Assembly (NCBI GenBank): GCA_028671895.1
Contig: CM053800.1
Location: 12,297,886-12,361,885, forward strand
Direction of reading: 5' to 3'
Origin: Oenanthe sinensis
Taxonomy: Eukaryota; Streptophyta; Magnoliopsida; Apiales; Apiaceae
DNA length: 64,000 nucleotides
The position numbers and the translations under genes were made by a program. Position 1 is the first letter of the stretch, and every line of letters starts with the position of its first letter. The notes under the pieces were generated by a model that searched no databases, was not told the origin of the DNA, and saw only the letters and a program-made list of their open reading frames with translations. Shown here in pieces: positions 1 to 10,425 of the stretch.

Positions 1-21
1 GTTTACTCAATTTTCTTTTAT

Positions 22-1622
22 TCATGTGTGTGTCATATCATTCTTAGCATGTGTCTCCTTGTCAAATTCATAACCTAGAGCAGATGTCCAATTTTTGTCA
101 GAAAGAATTTGTTGGACTTTCTTACCAGAGTTTGTCCAGACTCTGAAAGTCTCTTGTTCTTTAGCTATCTCAACTTTTAAATATTCAACATGTATTTCTA
201 GCTGAGTTTGCATGTGAATAGCATTCTCACAGTCTTTCTTAGTGCTAAGCATGTGTGTAAGTTCATATTCAAGAAAATTATTCCTAGTAGACAGGGTTTG
301 AATTTGAGATTTTAATCTTTCATTCTCAAATAACTGTGATTTAAAACTAACATGCAGGGTTCTAAGAAAAGACTTTAATTCATGGACATTTAAGTATCAA
401 TATTGAAGATAGAGTCTGGTACCTTGTCAGAGTTTAGGATGGGAGCATCAGTGTTTGTCATGAGAGCATATAGTTTGTTTCCTCTTCAGAGTCTGAGGAA
501 TCCTTCCAATCTTTATTTGAGGTGATGAGAGCTTTCCCAGATTCCTTGCTTCCGCACTTAGTGGAAAAGTGCCCCATCTTGTTACACTTATAACACTTGA
601 CCTTTGATTTGTCAAGTGTTTTAGCCTTACCATCTTTGTCTTCTCTCCTCCTGAATCTGTCTTTATTCTCTGACTCTCCATGCTTTTTTGGAAGTTACCT
701 TACTTTCTGTACTTCCTATACTTAATCTTCTTGAAGCCTTTGACAATCATGGCAACCATCTCCATCATATCAGAGTCTGTGGATTCATCATAGTTTACAT
801 CAGAGTCTGCCTCAAAATCTGATTCACTACTTTCCTTTACCATCACAGCTTTTCCTTTTCTTGTTGAGGCTTTTAAGATTTTTTCTTTTGGTTCTTCAAC
901 TTTAGTCTCAACATTCAAGGCAACAGACTTTTCCTTGCTACTCTTTCTATTCTTCATTTGTTGTACTCCAAGTCATGAGTTTTCAGTCTTCCATACACTT
1001 CATCTAGGGACATCTCATCCAAATCAGTTTTGTCTCTTATCAAGGATGTTTGTAAATCCCATTCTTTAGGTAGAGCCCTTAGAAACTTGGTGTTTGAATT
1101 TTCATTGTCATACACCTTGTCAACCAAAGCTAATTTATTCAACAAAGTAAGAAATCTGTCATAGATATCAGTGAAAGATTCATTCTGTTTAGCCTCAAAA
1201 TATTTATACTCTTGTATAAGAACAAATCTTATATTCTTCTTGATTTCCTTAGTTCCTTGACATTGAACCTCTAGTGCATCCCAGATTTCATTAGCAGTTT
1301 TGCAGGCAATTACTCTATTAGACATTACAGAATCTAGACTATTATGTAGAATATTCCTTACATTTGCATCTTTGAGGACTTCTTGTTTTTCTTCATTGGT
1401 CCACTCATTCTTGTCCTTCAGAGTATAGTATTCAGGAACCTGTCTTCCTTCCACAATTGTTGATGGAACTCGCTTAGTTGGTAGATACTAACCTTCATTG
1501 ACCCTGCCTAGATAATCAGGATCTGTGGCTTCCAAGAACATCATCATCTTTACCCTCCATGTAGGGTATTCAGCCTTCTTCAAGATTGAGATTCTGATAC
1601 TTTCATACTTGTTTCCAGATAT
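22..1622 (-). pseudogene. Gag pseudogene of element D
   Basis: Aligned by eye with the gag of element C (start 23355), the frame should begin at 1622, where the start codon has become ATA. A TAG stop follows at 1490-1488 where C has proline. The UBN2-like body is read from 1454 to 954, then a frameshift near 955 moves to a second frame (957-700) and another shift leads to the zinc knuckle (C-Y-K-C, then G-H, then C; about 610-560). From about 390 to 22 the frame encodes a coiled-coil-like stretch. The role of Gag is to package element RNA into virus-like particles; this copy cannot make a full protein. Confidence 0.85.
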
Positions 1623-1651
1623 TGTTTATAGATCTTAACTTATAATTAACT

Positions 1652-1667
1652 GCCTGCTTTGATCCAA
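1652..1667 (-). other. Primer-binding site of element D (damaged)
   Basis: Directly after the LTR the minus strand reads ATTGGATCAAAGCAGG. The usual copia site complementary to initiator tRNA-Met is TGGTATCARAGC, so one T appears to be deleted. Its place next to the CA end of the LTR supports the call. Confidence 0.7.
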
Positions 1668-1887
1668 TTGTTACCCAAATAATACACTATTATAGAAGGG
1701 GAGGTTGAATATAATAGTATCAAACAATTCGATTATGAACACAAGTATATAGAAGATGTACTGTTTTGTATTAACTTTTGATGAACTGAATATAAAACTC
1801 TCTCAAGAAAAATAAAGTTCTTAAGAGCTACTAGATTATGAGAATAGTATAACTTGAATGATACATCAATGTAAACCTAATCCTGTG

Positions 1888-1895
1888 TTTATATA
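1888..1895 (-). promoter_or_regulatory. TATA box in LTR of element D
   Basis: The minus strand reads TATATAAA in the middle of the LTR, about 170 nt downstream of the CAGAGTTTA motif array, a usual place for the U3 promoter. Confidence 0.6.
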
Positions 1896-2065
1896 GTACA
1901 CAACTACATATCCAAATACAACAAAGACAATGATCATTAAATGTAGAAATATTATTTCCATCATTATCTTCCTAAAAGATAGCTTCCAGAAAGTTAATAG
2001 AATTGCATTAAAATACTTTCTTGTTTATCTTCAATCACCTCCTGATTTGTCGGTTACCATCTGTC

Positions 2066-2213
2066 AAACTCTGATTTCATAAACTCTGTCGGTTGATAAA
2101 CTCTGACTGAATATACTCTGATTGAGTAAACTCTGTCGACAGCTTCTAAACTCTGATGACGTCAACTTAAACTCTGATTGTCTTCAATAAACTCTGACTG
2201 TAGTAATCTCTGA
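2066..2213 (-). repeat. Nine-copy CAGAGTTTA motif array in U3 of element D
   Basis: Nine degenerate copies of (T)CAGAGTTTA/CAGAGATTA on the minus strand occur about every 17-22 nt. The arrangement matches nine CAGAGTCT motifs upstream of the TATA box in the LTRs of element C. Confidence 0.75.
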
Positions 2214-2238
2214 CAACATCAGTTCTTTATTTCTAACA

Positions 2239-3059
2239 GAGTGAATGAATGTGTTTGTTATTTTACGGCAGTGGTTGGAACCTGTTGGTGTCCATATTCC
2301 TTGTTGGTTCCTAAAGCCACTGGAGCTTGTGATGTGTGTGATGCCAAGTATGGCTCAGATGAGTCTAAACGTGTGAGATATTCTGTACTTAGAAAATCTG
2401 AGAGGTCGAAGTTCAGAATGTAACCTTCCTCAGCACTTATCAATAGTGATCCAGGGATGTACGACTGTTCAGTTTCTTCTACATTTTCTTCATCATCTCC
2501 ATGAGGTTGTTCTTCTTCTTCATTTTCGTCTTCTATTTATATCTCCATATGATCTTTAGGTTCAGTGACACTGTCTTCGAGAAGACTCGACAGATAATTT
2601 TCCAACAGAACACTATATATATAATCTGTTAATCAAGATCTATTCTGATTAGAATAATCCGTCTTGTGATCCACATGCGAAATGATGTTCTTTTTCAACA
2701 TCGGACACTCAGACTTCACACTTCCGGGGACACTCAGATTTTACACTTCTGAAAAAGGTCTGAAGTTCTTCTGGAGTTAGAATATCATTAAGTATTAATT
2801 GTAGGAAACTTGGATAATAACATTCAACATTGTGAGCGTTGATGTTTCTTTTATCCTCGTACTTAAAACTAAAAACATTAATCGTAGCATGTGCATTAAC
2901 AAGGAAATATTAAATCGTCATTTCTTAGTAAGTACTATAGGAATTAAAATGGACATCAATTGTATCAAAGTCTTGTCTTCTGACATGGTGTGAAAGTTTT
3001 CATGTGTGTTATTAGAGTGTCGTTTAGTTTCTCTTCCATGTCTCTTATATTAAAGATCG
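2239..3059. other. Spacer with an unrecognised coding relic
   Basis: On the minus strand a frame from about 2540 to 2258 encodes an acidic Glu-rich stretch, then about 60 residues (DLSDFLSTEY and following). It ends 19 bp from the LTR of element D. It may be the tail of a host gene or an old element; I do not recognise it. Nothing else is supported here. Confidence 0.3.
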
Positions 3060-3680
3060 ATGGCAAAGCAAAAATATGATTTGCAGGAGATGGATGAAAG
3101 ATACATATCAATCAATTTGAAGAAGAGGAAAAAAAGGAATATTATATGAAGGCAATACATAAGATTTGTCCAATATTAATGCAAAATGGTGTTTAGTGGG
3201 GAGGTTCGTAATAGATTTAAATATTGATTTTGAAGTAATGTAACATAAGATGGCATCTATTTGGAAACCTGAAAGAGGGCATTACGTTAAAAAAATAGAA
3301 ATGAATCTATATATATTTCAGTTCCATCACGAGGTAGATATAAAAAGAATTATTGAGAGAAGTCCTTGGATGTTTGGAAGATTTCAATTAGGTTTTGAAA
3401 GGTTGAAAGAAGGGGATGACCCCATGAATATGATTCTTAACAAACTTGATCCTGGGTCCAATTTCATGGAATGAAGATAGACTTTTTTTTAAGTCGGAAC
3501 GGGTGGTCAAAAATGTTGGTAACTCTATTGGTAACTTTGTGATGCTAACAATTTTGTGAGAGTCTGACGAGATTATTTAAGAGTTCGTGTGTTCCCACCT
3601 TTTGCTTCATTTGTGGTGTTACTGGGCACAGTGAGAAGTTTTGTGAGCGCCTATTTGAGACCCCCTTGGAACTATTCTAA
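3060..3680 (+). pseudogene. LINE ORF1 (DUF4283 / zinc-knuckle) relic
   Basis: Fragments in several frames follow the order of plant LINE ORF1 proteins. There is an N-terminal start at 3060, then a WCLVGRF-like block near 3187, then the DUF4283 block from MASIWKPERGHYVKKIEMNL (3250) to about 3475. An SERVVKNVGNSIG block follows near 3500 and finally a CCHC knuckle (C-F-I-C, G-H, C) near 3600-3645. Such proteins bind LINE RNA and may act as its chaperone. Stops and frameshifts separate the blocks, and no reverse transcriptase part follows, so this is a truncated dead copy. Confidence 0.75.
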
Positions 3681-4145
3681 TTCGACAACCCCTTTCTTGC
3701 AAGAAGGCTACTATTTATAGAATATCCCAAGTGAGCTCTCCTCAAACAAACTTTTTTATTCCAAAGTAATAACCTTTGGACCTCCTCGGTTTACATTTAA
3801 ATAAAGTCTAAGGTCTTATACAAAATACAATTTATGGGCCGCCCATATATTTAGGCCCAACAGCATGGAAGTGCCTTCGCAAAATATATATATAATTTTT
3901 TGTTAGAATAACTCATGTAAAATTTCAAACTTTACAAGTTTGTAAACAAAAATGTTTTGATAAAAAGTGTAACATTAGTAAGTTGGCTACCCTTCAAACT
4001 TTTTAAACATTGGTCATATGCTAATATCATTTCTAGGAGTACACTACATGAATCCCAGTATTTAAGCAAACATTTGGCCAAATTAAATGATCTACTGAAA
4101 TTAAAGGAACCAAAGACACAGAATAAGATGAAATAAAAAGGGTAA
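3681..4145. other. Spacer; likely includes the 3' UTR of the GUB_WAK gene
   Basis: AT-rich sequence with no coding signal I can support. The part next to 4145 would be the 3' UTR of the minus-strand gene beginning at 5181. Confidence 0.4.
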
Positions 4146-5181
4146 TCACAATAACATATGTAAAGCTGCTCCCACAACCAAGATGTATGATGCTTGCATC
4201 ATTGGAAATAATCTTTGGCTCTCCCCAGTACTCTCTGCAAGACTACCTGAAGCTGAAAACGATAAATTTATCGGTTAACATATATGGATTTCGTCGCTTA
4301 ATTAAGATTTCATGTCGTAAGTATTTAAATTTCTGTAATCGACAATTTTTTTAAAAGAAAAACAAACTTGTATAGGTCTTACCACATTCTCTAGTAGCGT
4401 TTGAGTTACCCGAGCAAATACAGAGCATCCCCTGAGTCTCTACATCAAACCCACACGTCCCACCAGACTTGCCACACCGTTCGCATCCAGTTTCGGGCAA
4501 ACTATACGACAACTTCATCCCATAAACCCAATCCACAGGCACAACTCCTTTCAAATTATCGGTATTATACACTGTCGTGTAATGTGTACAATCCAAGATG
4601 TTCATACTCATGTACTTGACAGTATCGTACCCCGTAAAACAACAAGGTGGCATTGTACTATTAACTGCCATATGAAACAATCTAAATGATGTGCAACCAC
4701 CATAAAGCTCATCACACGAATGGCCCGAGAAGTTGAAGCAAAGAGACTTGTAATGGTTAAGAATTGGAGAGTCGACAGAGCAGTTTAGTAAGGCGAAGAT
4801 AGTGTCTGGTGATGGTGGCATTATGACAGACTGAATATCGGACATGATGAAGTCGTGGTGAGGCTGAAGAATGGAACAAGTGGACATCGCGGGGTCGTAA
4901 ATTGTTAGTGTTTTTTTGGCATAGTCTATGGATTGGACCTTGTAGTTTCCGGAGGGAGTGAGGAAGAAGAGATCATTGGCAGAGCAGTTGAGCATTTTGC
5001 GGTATGAAGGGGAGCCACAGCCATCGTCGATGCCGAAGGGGTAGTTGATTGGAATGTTGTTGTTACAGGTTGTGCGGCATTGTGAAAGTGCAACAACTGG
5101 AAGTGGGGAGTGGAGATGAAGTACAGTTAGTAGAGTTTTTATAGAAATGGTAGATATGGAGAGCCTCATGAATTGATACAT
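4146..5181 (-). CDS. GUB_WAK / WAK-association C-terminal domain protein, secreted, probably GPI-anchored
   Basis: Two exons, 5181-4383 and 4252-4146 (donor G|GTAAGA, acceptor TTTTCAG), encode 301 residues. The start at 5181 gives a hydrophobic signal peptide of about 32 residues. Next comes a galacturonan-binding GUB_WAK domain (C-x3-C start, INYPFGI motif, about residues 35-140) and a Cys-rich WAK-association C-terminal domain (about 150-265, ending in the CGxCGxD and CxC pattern). Exon 2 adds a short Ser/Gly-rich linker and a hydrophobic tail ending ALHMLL, the layout of a GPI signal. No transmembrane-kinase part follows, so this is the kinase-less type rather than a LRK10L/WAK-like kinase. 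It likely acts at the cell wall and plasma membrane as a pectin-binding or accessory protein. The second exon is my prediction; reading through the donor would replace the tail with a short one. Confidence 0.8.
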
Positions 5182-5706
5182 TGTTATGGTAATGGTCTCA
5201 AATGAGATAAAAAGAATGAAATTAATATGAATGACCCAGAGCCGTGCCTGAGATTTGAATGAAGTATAAACAATAGGAGAAACTGATTTTCAAATTTTAC
5301 TATCCTTTAAAGTGAGGTGTGTAAATCGTAAAGTCTCCGTAAATTTCTGCAATTCGGTGCTGCAAGAGTGTTTGACAGCCCCTCCTTTGGTCCTACAGAT
5401 CAAAAGTGTCTCAATTAAAGTCACCCTTTACAATTTTTATTATACTTTTCAAAGTATGAACAGAAGAGTGCTATACTATTTGAAATCATTACCAAAAAAT
5501 AAGCACTTGCATACACTAATAGTGAAAGACCGGCCAATAGTCCACAAAATCCAAATACTAGAACAATACCATGCACCGTAAGTGCTACACACATAATCAC
5601 AAAAGTACATATTACATATTACATGTCACAGCTAGTTCACGTCTTTTAACAAAAGAGGTGGAGCTTACTAAACATACAAAGATAATTAAATTTGAGCTCC
5701 ATAACT
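5182..5706. other. Intergenic spacer between two minus-strand genes
   Basis: This stretch holds the upstream region of the GUB_WAK gene (5182 onward) and the 3' flank of the peroxiredoxin gene. I see no further gene. There is no clear TATA box for the GUB_WAK gene; an AT-rich stretch near 5220-5290 is the only candidate. Confidence 0.4.
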
Positions 5707-6756
5707 TTAGACTTTAGTAAAGCGCAAGTAATCTTTCCCGGAGGGAAGATTAGTAGACTCAAAACCCTGAGAAAATATCTTCTTGGCTTGTTCATTATCA
5801 ACACTCGGTGCTATCACCACTTTCTCACCTTTCTTCCAATTTGCTGGAGTTGCTATTTGTTTCTTGGCTTCCTCCGCTGTCAGGAGTGAGTCCACTGCTC
5901 TCACTACTTCATCCATGTTCCGTCCCGTGCTCGCCGGATAAAGAAAGCTCAGCTTTATCTTCTTATCGGGCCCGACAATGTGAAGAGCACGAGACGGAGT
6001 GTTGTTCCCGGCAGAGTCTTTCTCATCAGGATCCACCATGTTAAGCTCCTTTATTATCTCTCGCTTTGGGTCTGCACCTATTGGGTAGCTCACCTTGTGC
6101 CCACCCTGCATGTCTCGCAACATTAACTTGTTACACACCCTTACTATCAGAAAGGTGATGATATATACACACTCTAAATTTATTTATGGTTGAATTTTTT
6201 GGATTGAAATATCCCGTTTTTAATTTTGATCACTAAAATATATAATATTAAGAATAGAGCAATTCAATCCAAGAGCATAAATAGGTTTAAGGTGTGAATG
6301 CATGCATATGAGTCATGAGTATACATTAAAGGCTTCAATATCTTTGATCCACTCGTTATGAGACTCAACATCATCACAAGATAATCCTAAAAGCTTGACT
6401 CCTCTTTGTGCAAACTGATTAGCATACTGAGCCATGGCTCCAAGCTCCGTAGTACACACCGGGGTGAAATCACCTGCACCAATTCGAACAAAAACAAAAA
6501 TCATATTCAGTACACAAGATTCGCGCATTAAATAAATATAAATACATAACAAATAGACACTTAACTATCGCGTCAAACACATAAATTACACACAAGTCTT
6601 CAAACTATGGAGTAAATTGTAACAAAAGTATGATATACCTGGGTGAGAGAAGATGATAGTGAAGCTATCACCAACATAGTCATGGAGCTTCATCTTGCCA
6701 TGAGTGGTCTCGATTTCAAGGTTGGGAAGTGTGTCTCCAATTGTTAGCCCCGGCAT
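5707..6756 (-). CDS. PER1: 1-Cys peroxiredoxin (seed dormancy-type, PER1)
   Basis: Three exons, 6756-6639, 6473-6325 and 6105-5707, all with GT-AG borders, encode 221 residues, close to the family's usual 216-220. Exon 1 gives MPGLTIGDTLPNLEIETTHG, the classic N-terminus. The exon 1/2 join makes HPGDFTPVCTTE with the peroxidatic cysteine at residue 46 and the P-x3-T-x2-C active-site pattern. Exon 3 carries the Prx6-type C-terminal domain (SRALHIVGPD, FLYPASTGRN, PANWKKGEKVVI). There is no resolving cysteine of the 2-Cys kind. The enzyme reduces hydrogen peroxide and organic peroxides in nucleus and cytosol, and in plants it is abundant in embryo and aleurone. An extra DEKDSAGNNT-like stretch before PSRALH lengthens one loop. 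The upstream motifs fit seed expression. Confidence 0.95.
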
Positions 6757-6832
6757 TTTTCTCTTTTTAAAGAACAATTGCAATGTTTTGTTCACTCTTT
6801 TCTTTGGGCTTGTAGGCAGAGGAAGAGAGTTT

Positions 6833-6840
6833 ATTATATA
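6833..6840 (-). promoter_or_regulatory. TATA box of the 1-Cys peroxiredoxin gene
   Basis: The minus strand reads TATATAAT about 80 bp before the ATG at 6756. This predicts a 5' UTR of roughly 50 nt. Confidence 0.65.
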
Positions 6841-6855
6841 GGATTGAGAGGTGAT

Positions 6856-6937
6856 TGCATGTTAAGAACGTGGCTGCCTAAGGGGCCGCGTCGTGGCATT
6901 TGCATGTAATCGAGGTTATCTTATTTCTCCACGTGTC
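6856..6937 (-). promoter_or_regulatory. ABRE and RY motif cluster upstream of PER1
   Basis: Two RY cores (CATGCA on the minus strand, 6861-6856 and 6906-6901), an ACGTGGC ABRE core (6868-6874 on the plus strand) and a CACGTG G-box (6930-6935) lie 100-180 bp upstream of the ATG. RY plus ABRE modules are the known targets of ABI3-type B3 and bZIP factors in maturing seeds. Confidence 0.6.
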
Positions 6938-7548
6938 TCTATGGGCCAACTACTTTAGCCCCACCAACTATCCAAGTAATTTATTTGCGAAAATAATTTA
7001 ATTTATTTGTTTTAAACAAGAAAGAAATTCAATTTATTGTTTGAATATTGTAAAAATATGATATAAACTCGTAACCTACGTTAGGTAGGGCAAGTTCTAA
7101 ATTTTTTCATATGCCCTAAATTATATAAATTAAAATATTTTATTTATAACATTACTATTTTCTAAAATTAAAAAGTAATTTCGTATGTTTAATAATTTTA
7201 AGAATGTATGTACATACTGTTAGGGTGAGCAAAATCGAATTAAAATTGAATATTGACTAAATTTAACAATTTCGGTTCGCTTCAATTCTGTTTTCTTAAA
7301 ATGATAGTTTCGGTTTAAACCGAAATTTAGTTTGGTCCGGTTTAAAGTTTACCAAAAAAAAAATCAATTTGAATTAACTGAATTTTTATATGAAAAACTC
7401 GGGAACCATATTAATAAGTGAATAATTATTATTAATTTATCCCTATAATTTAAGTATTTTTTTGTGAAATTGGATTATTATTTAATGTGTTTTAATGTTT
7501 TATTGTAGGAAGCAAGAAATTAATGGATTGGAGCTTGAGAAGGGTGTT
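6938..7548. other. AT-rich intergenic spacer
   Basis: No gene seen. A stretch near 7210-7345 with CGGTTTAAACCGAAA-type inverted motifs looks like a decayed repeat, but I cannot assign it. Confidence 0.35.
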
Positions 7549-7957
7549 GGCCCTATATGTCACAATTTGGGGAGAAAATGCCCTAAATGACACACACACA
7601 AAAAAGCTCTAAATAGCACCCAAAAACGCTACATCATGTAGAGTTTTGAAAAAAAAAAACTCCCCAAAACGCTAATTTAAGTTGTGTTTTTTAAGCCTAA
7701 AATCTAAGATAAAGTAGCGTTTTTCCCCGAACATTTTTTAAAAAAAATTAAAAAAAGTGTAAAACGCTACACGAAGTAGCGTTTTTCCCCAAAAAAAATT
7801 TAAAAAATTAAAAAAATGCAAAACGCTACACGAAATAGCGTTTTCACCCCTTTTCCAGCACGCCACACTATGTAGCATTTTGGAGTGCTATTTAGGGCCT
7901 TTGTTACGAGTTGTGTCATTTAGGGCATTTTTCCCCCAAATTATGACATATAGGGCA
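7549..7957. repeat. Foldback (inverted-repeat) element, about 410 bp
   Basis: The left arm (about 7550-7645) reads GCCCTATATGTCACAATTTG then TGCCCTAAATGACAC then CTAAATAGCAC. The right arm (about 7862-7957) is its imperfect reverse complement in the same order. The interior holds short palindromes of the form AACGCTACACGAARTAGCGTT (near 7762-7788 and 7819-7845). There is no coding capacity, which fits a MITE or foldback element. I could not fix a target duplication. Confidence 0.7.
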
Positions 7958-8299
7958 TTTTCTCGCTTGCTTGAGTGCAATATTTGGAGTTAAATCGATC
8001 ATCCAAAATTCAGATTTTTAGACAGCTTGCATTTTCTTTACGGTTTGGGCTCTATCTAAAGTTCTACAAGTCCGTTCTCAATCCGTAAGCAGTCATTGGA
8101 AAAGTTAGGAAAAGACCTTTAATTCTACCATAGGCCAGGAGTTTACATCTGCTCTCATCTGTCCAGAAAAGCCCAGCAACATCCGAATTTCCTATTTAGA
8201 ATTATAATCTATTAAGGAATATTTCTTGTATTTTATTTTATTCATTAAAACTATAAATAGAATAGATATTGATTATTCAGTTATTAGAGAGGAGGTAGT
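7958..8299. other. Spacer with an isolated TATA-like promoter motif
   Basis: No gene seen. CTATAAATAG at about 8251-8260 followed by GATTATTCAGTTATTAGAGA resembles the promoter of an LTR, but no LTR ends could be defined. Confidence 0.3.
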
Positions 8300-8711
8300 T
8301 TGATTTGGCGTTAGCCCATTTTGACACAAATTATTGAATAAGTATCCAAAATAGCACATGAATAAAATAGTTCCCTTCACTAACACAAACATAACGCATA
8401 CCTAGCATATGTGATGACTTTAACGCATTTGGATCCGGCGTCTGTGCTACAAGGCACATGTTTCCGTTTTCAGTATATTTTTATAATATTTTACAACTAA
8501 AACGCAAATACGTTTATTTCCTTACGCATATTATCATTGCGTTATTTCTACATAACTCATATTTCGCATTGTCTGTATGTACACAATTTTAATGACCCGC
8601 ACTTTTTGAAAACAAACATGTAAACTAGTGACATCACCCACGTGTGCAGCATCATTGTTTTCCACTTTCACCTCAATATGTACACATAGCAACCACATGG
8701 CAATCAAAACT

Positions 8712-9054
8712 CAGTTAACACATCACTTAATCTCGTTATGTACGTGCCATGGAGGGTCAGGTTTTATAAGAGTGCTATCTCAGTTAACGCATCACTTAAT
8801 CTCGTTATGTATGTGCCATAGAGGGGTCAGGTTTTATAAGAGTGTTATCTCAGTTAACGCATTACTTAATATCGTTATGTATGTGCTATGGAGGGGTCAG
8901 GTTTTATAAGAGTGCTATCTCAATTAACGCATCACTTAATCTCGTTATGTATGTGCCATGGAGGGGTCATGTTTTATAAGAGTGCTATCTCAATTAACGC
9001 ATCACTTAATCTTATTATGTATGTGCCATGGAGGGGTATAAGAGTGCTATTTTG
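8712..9054 (+). repeat. 70-bp minisatellite, nearly five units
   Basis: Units start at 8712, 8781, 8851, 8921 and 8991 (period 69-70). The consensus core is CAGTTAACGCATCACTTAAT, then TCGTTATGTATGTGCCATGG, then AGGGGTCAGGTTTTATAAG. Units differ by only a few bases. Open frames over it are by-products of the repeat. Confidence 0.9.
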
Positions 9055-9641
9055 GAACTCAAAGTTTTATTATGTGCTATTTTGGGCTTTTTTTCCTAGT
9101 TTTGATAGAATAGAACCCTAAAGTAGACAACGGAGAAGAAACAACGAGATCTTGAAGAAGACACAAACCGCTGTCTTGGAGATTGGAGATTGAAGCCACG
9201 TCATAATGAGTTCTATCTTTCCATCGTCTTCTTTATTCTTTAATTGTGTTTTGCTTTCAGATGATGTATTAATTGTTATTCTAGGGTTTTATCTCGTTAT
9301 GTATGTGCCATGGAGGGGTCAGGTTTTATAAGAGTGCTATCTCAGTTAACGCATCATTTAATCTCATTATGTATGTGTCATGGAGGGGTATAAGAGTGCT
9401 ATTTTGGAACTCAAAGTTTTATTATGTGCTATTTTAGGCTTTTTTCCTAGTTTTGAAAGAACAGAACCCTAAAGTAGACAACGGAGAAGAAACAACGAGA
9501 TCTTGAAGAAGACACAAACCGCTGTCTTGGAGATTGGAGATTGAAGCCACGTCATAATGAGTTTTATCTTTCCATCGTCTTCTTTATTCCTTAATTGTGT
9601 TTTGCTTTCAGATGATGTATTAATTGTTATTCTAGGGTTTT
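8939..9641 (+). repeat. Tandem duplication of a 352-bp segment
   Basis: Segment 8939-9290 is repeated as 9291-9641 with few changes. Each copy starts ATCTCGTTATGTATGTG inside the minisatellite and ends TTCTAGGGTTTT. The later copy is followed by unique sequence (GATGGATTC). The precise head-to-tail join at 9290/9291 suggests unequal crossover or slippage. Confidence 0.85.
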
Positions 9642-10287
9642 GATGGATTCTTAAGTTTATATATAAACATTCTTTTTTATCCTTTGTTTTGTGTTCGTAT
9701 AATCATTTATATTGGTTTGCGTGTAATGCTTTTCAAAGAGTAATTAACTTTGAAATTGATTTATTAATTTAAATGATGCTTGGAAGAGACAACTTGAATT
9801 TAGAACCAATCAATATAACTTGAGATTAACGGTTGTTGATTTGTATTTAGGATATGAATATACCTAATCGCCTCAAGTAGTCAAATGAGGGCTACATGTT
9901 AATGCTTCTCATGGATTTAAATTATGCATAAACATATGGGAGTTAGAGTTAGAATCACTTGAAATTTGGAAGGTCACTGTGATTATTTATATACCCTAGA
10001 CTTGTGGTTAAAACATGAAAACAACGATGACAAAAAAATGCTTGGACTTAAGAGAAAGTTAAAGGCCTAGATATTTTTACCTTGTTTCATTCTTAAGTTG
10101 GTTTGTATGTTTTTATATTTTAGGAGTAGTTTATAATATAAATTTGATCATATTTTATTTAACTTGAATTGAGAGAAGGTAGTATTTGATTATAAACAGC
10201 TTAAATTAGTCCTCAGTGAATAAATTTTATATACCACTTATTACGATACGTACTCTTGCGTTAAGGTTGCAAAACCGCTAACAAGTT

Positions 10288-10302
10288 TTTGGCGCCACTG
10301 CC
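10288..10302 (+). other. Athila-type primer-binding-site-like motif
   Basis: TTTGGCGCCACTGCC follows a CA-ended segment. Athila-group gypsy elements have TTTGGCGCCGTTGCC just after the 5' LTR, so one or two bases differ here. Confidence 0.55.
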
Positions 10303-10425
10303 AATGACTAATTTTAAGTATTTTATTGTTAGTATTAGTACGTTGTTCAGTATTTTGAGATCAAGTTACTAACTAGTGTGTTTTACAGGATTGATAGAAA
10401 AGACAACTTGAACGTTGAAGCATAT

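Larger units (their letters stand above)
1..2238 (-). mobile_element. Element D: 5' part of a Ty1/copia (Sirevirus-like) retrotransposon, cut by the window edge
   Basis: The order on the minus strand is LTR (2238 to 1669), primer-binding site, then gag running off the left edge at position 1. Gag resembles that of element C (UBN2-type domain, CCHC knuckle) but has an extra coiled-coil C-terminal part as in large Sirevirus Gag proteins. The copy is dead: the gag start codon, reading frame and primer site are all damaged. The second LTR lies outside the window, so neither target duplication nor age can be judged. Confidence 0.85.
1669..2238 (-). repeat. 5' LTR of element D (570 bp)
   Basis: On the minus strand the repeat starts TGTTAG and ends GGGTAACA, so it has TG...CA ends, and it is followed by the primer site. 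The end holds the C-rich stretch (ATTCAACCTCCCCTTCTA on the minus strand, about 1710-1690) typical of copia LTRs. A TATATAAA box lies at 1895-1888. U3 carries nine CAGAGTTTA-like motifs. Confidence 0.85.
8300..10283 (+). repeat. Possible long LTR of an Athila-like element, boundaries uncertain
   Basis: The segment ends CGCTAACA at 10283 and is directly followed by a TTTGGCGCC primer-site-like motif, so its right part is probably LTR. The left boundary is a guess. It contains the 70-bp minisatellite and the 352-bp duplication described separately. No second LTR was found downstream, so the element is truncated or has diverged too far to recognise. Confidence 0.35.

Noticed and set aside
5707..6138. 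Peroxiredoxin as a broken gene because its frames are split
   Set aside because: The three pieces join by standard introns into a normal-length protein with the active-site cysteine.
8628..9121. Two plus-strand frames over the 70-bp minisatellite
   Set aside because: They are translations of noncoding repeats with no family resemblance.
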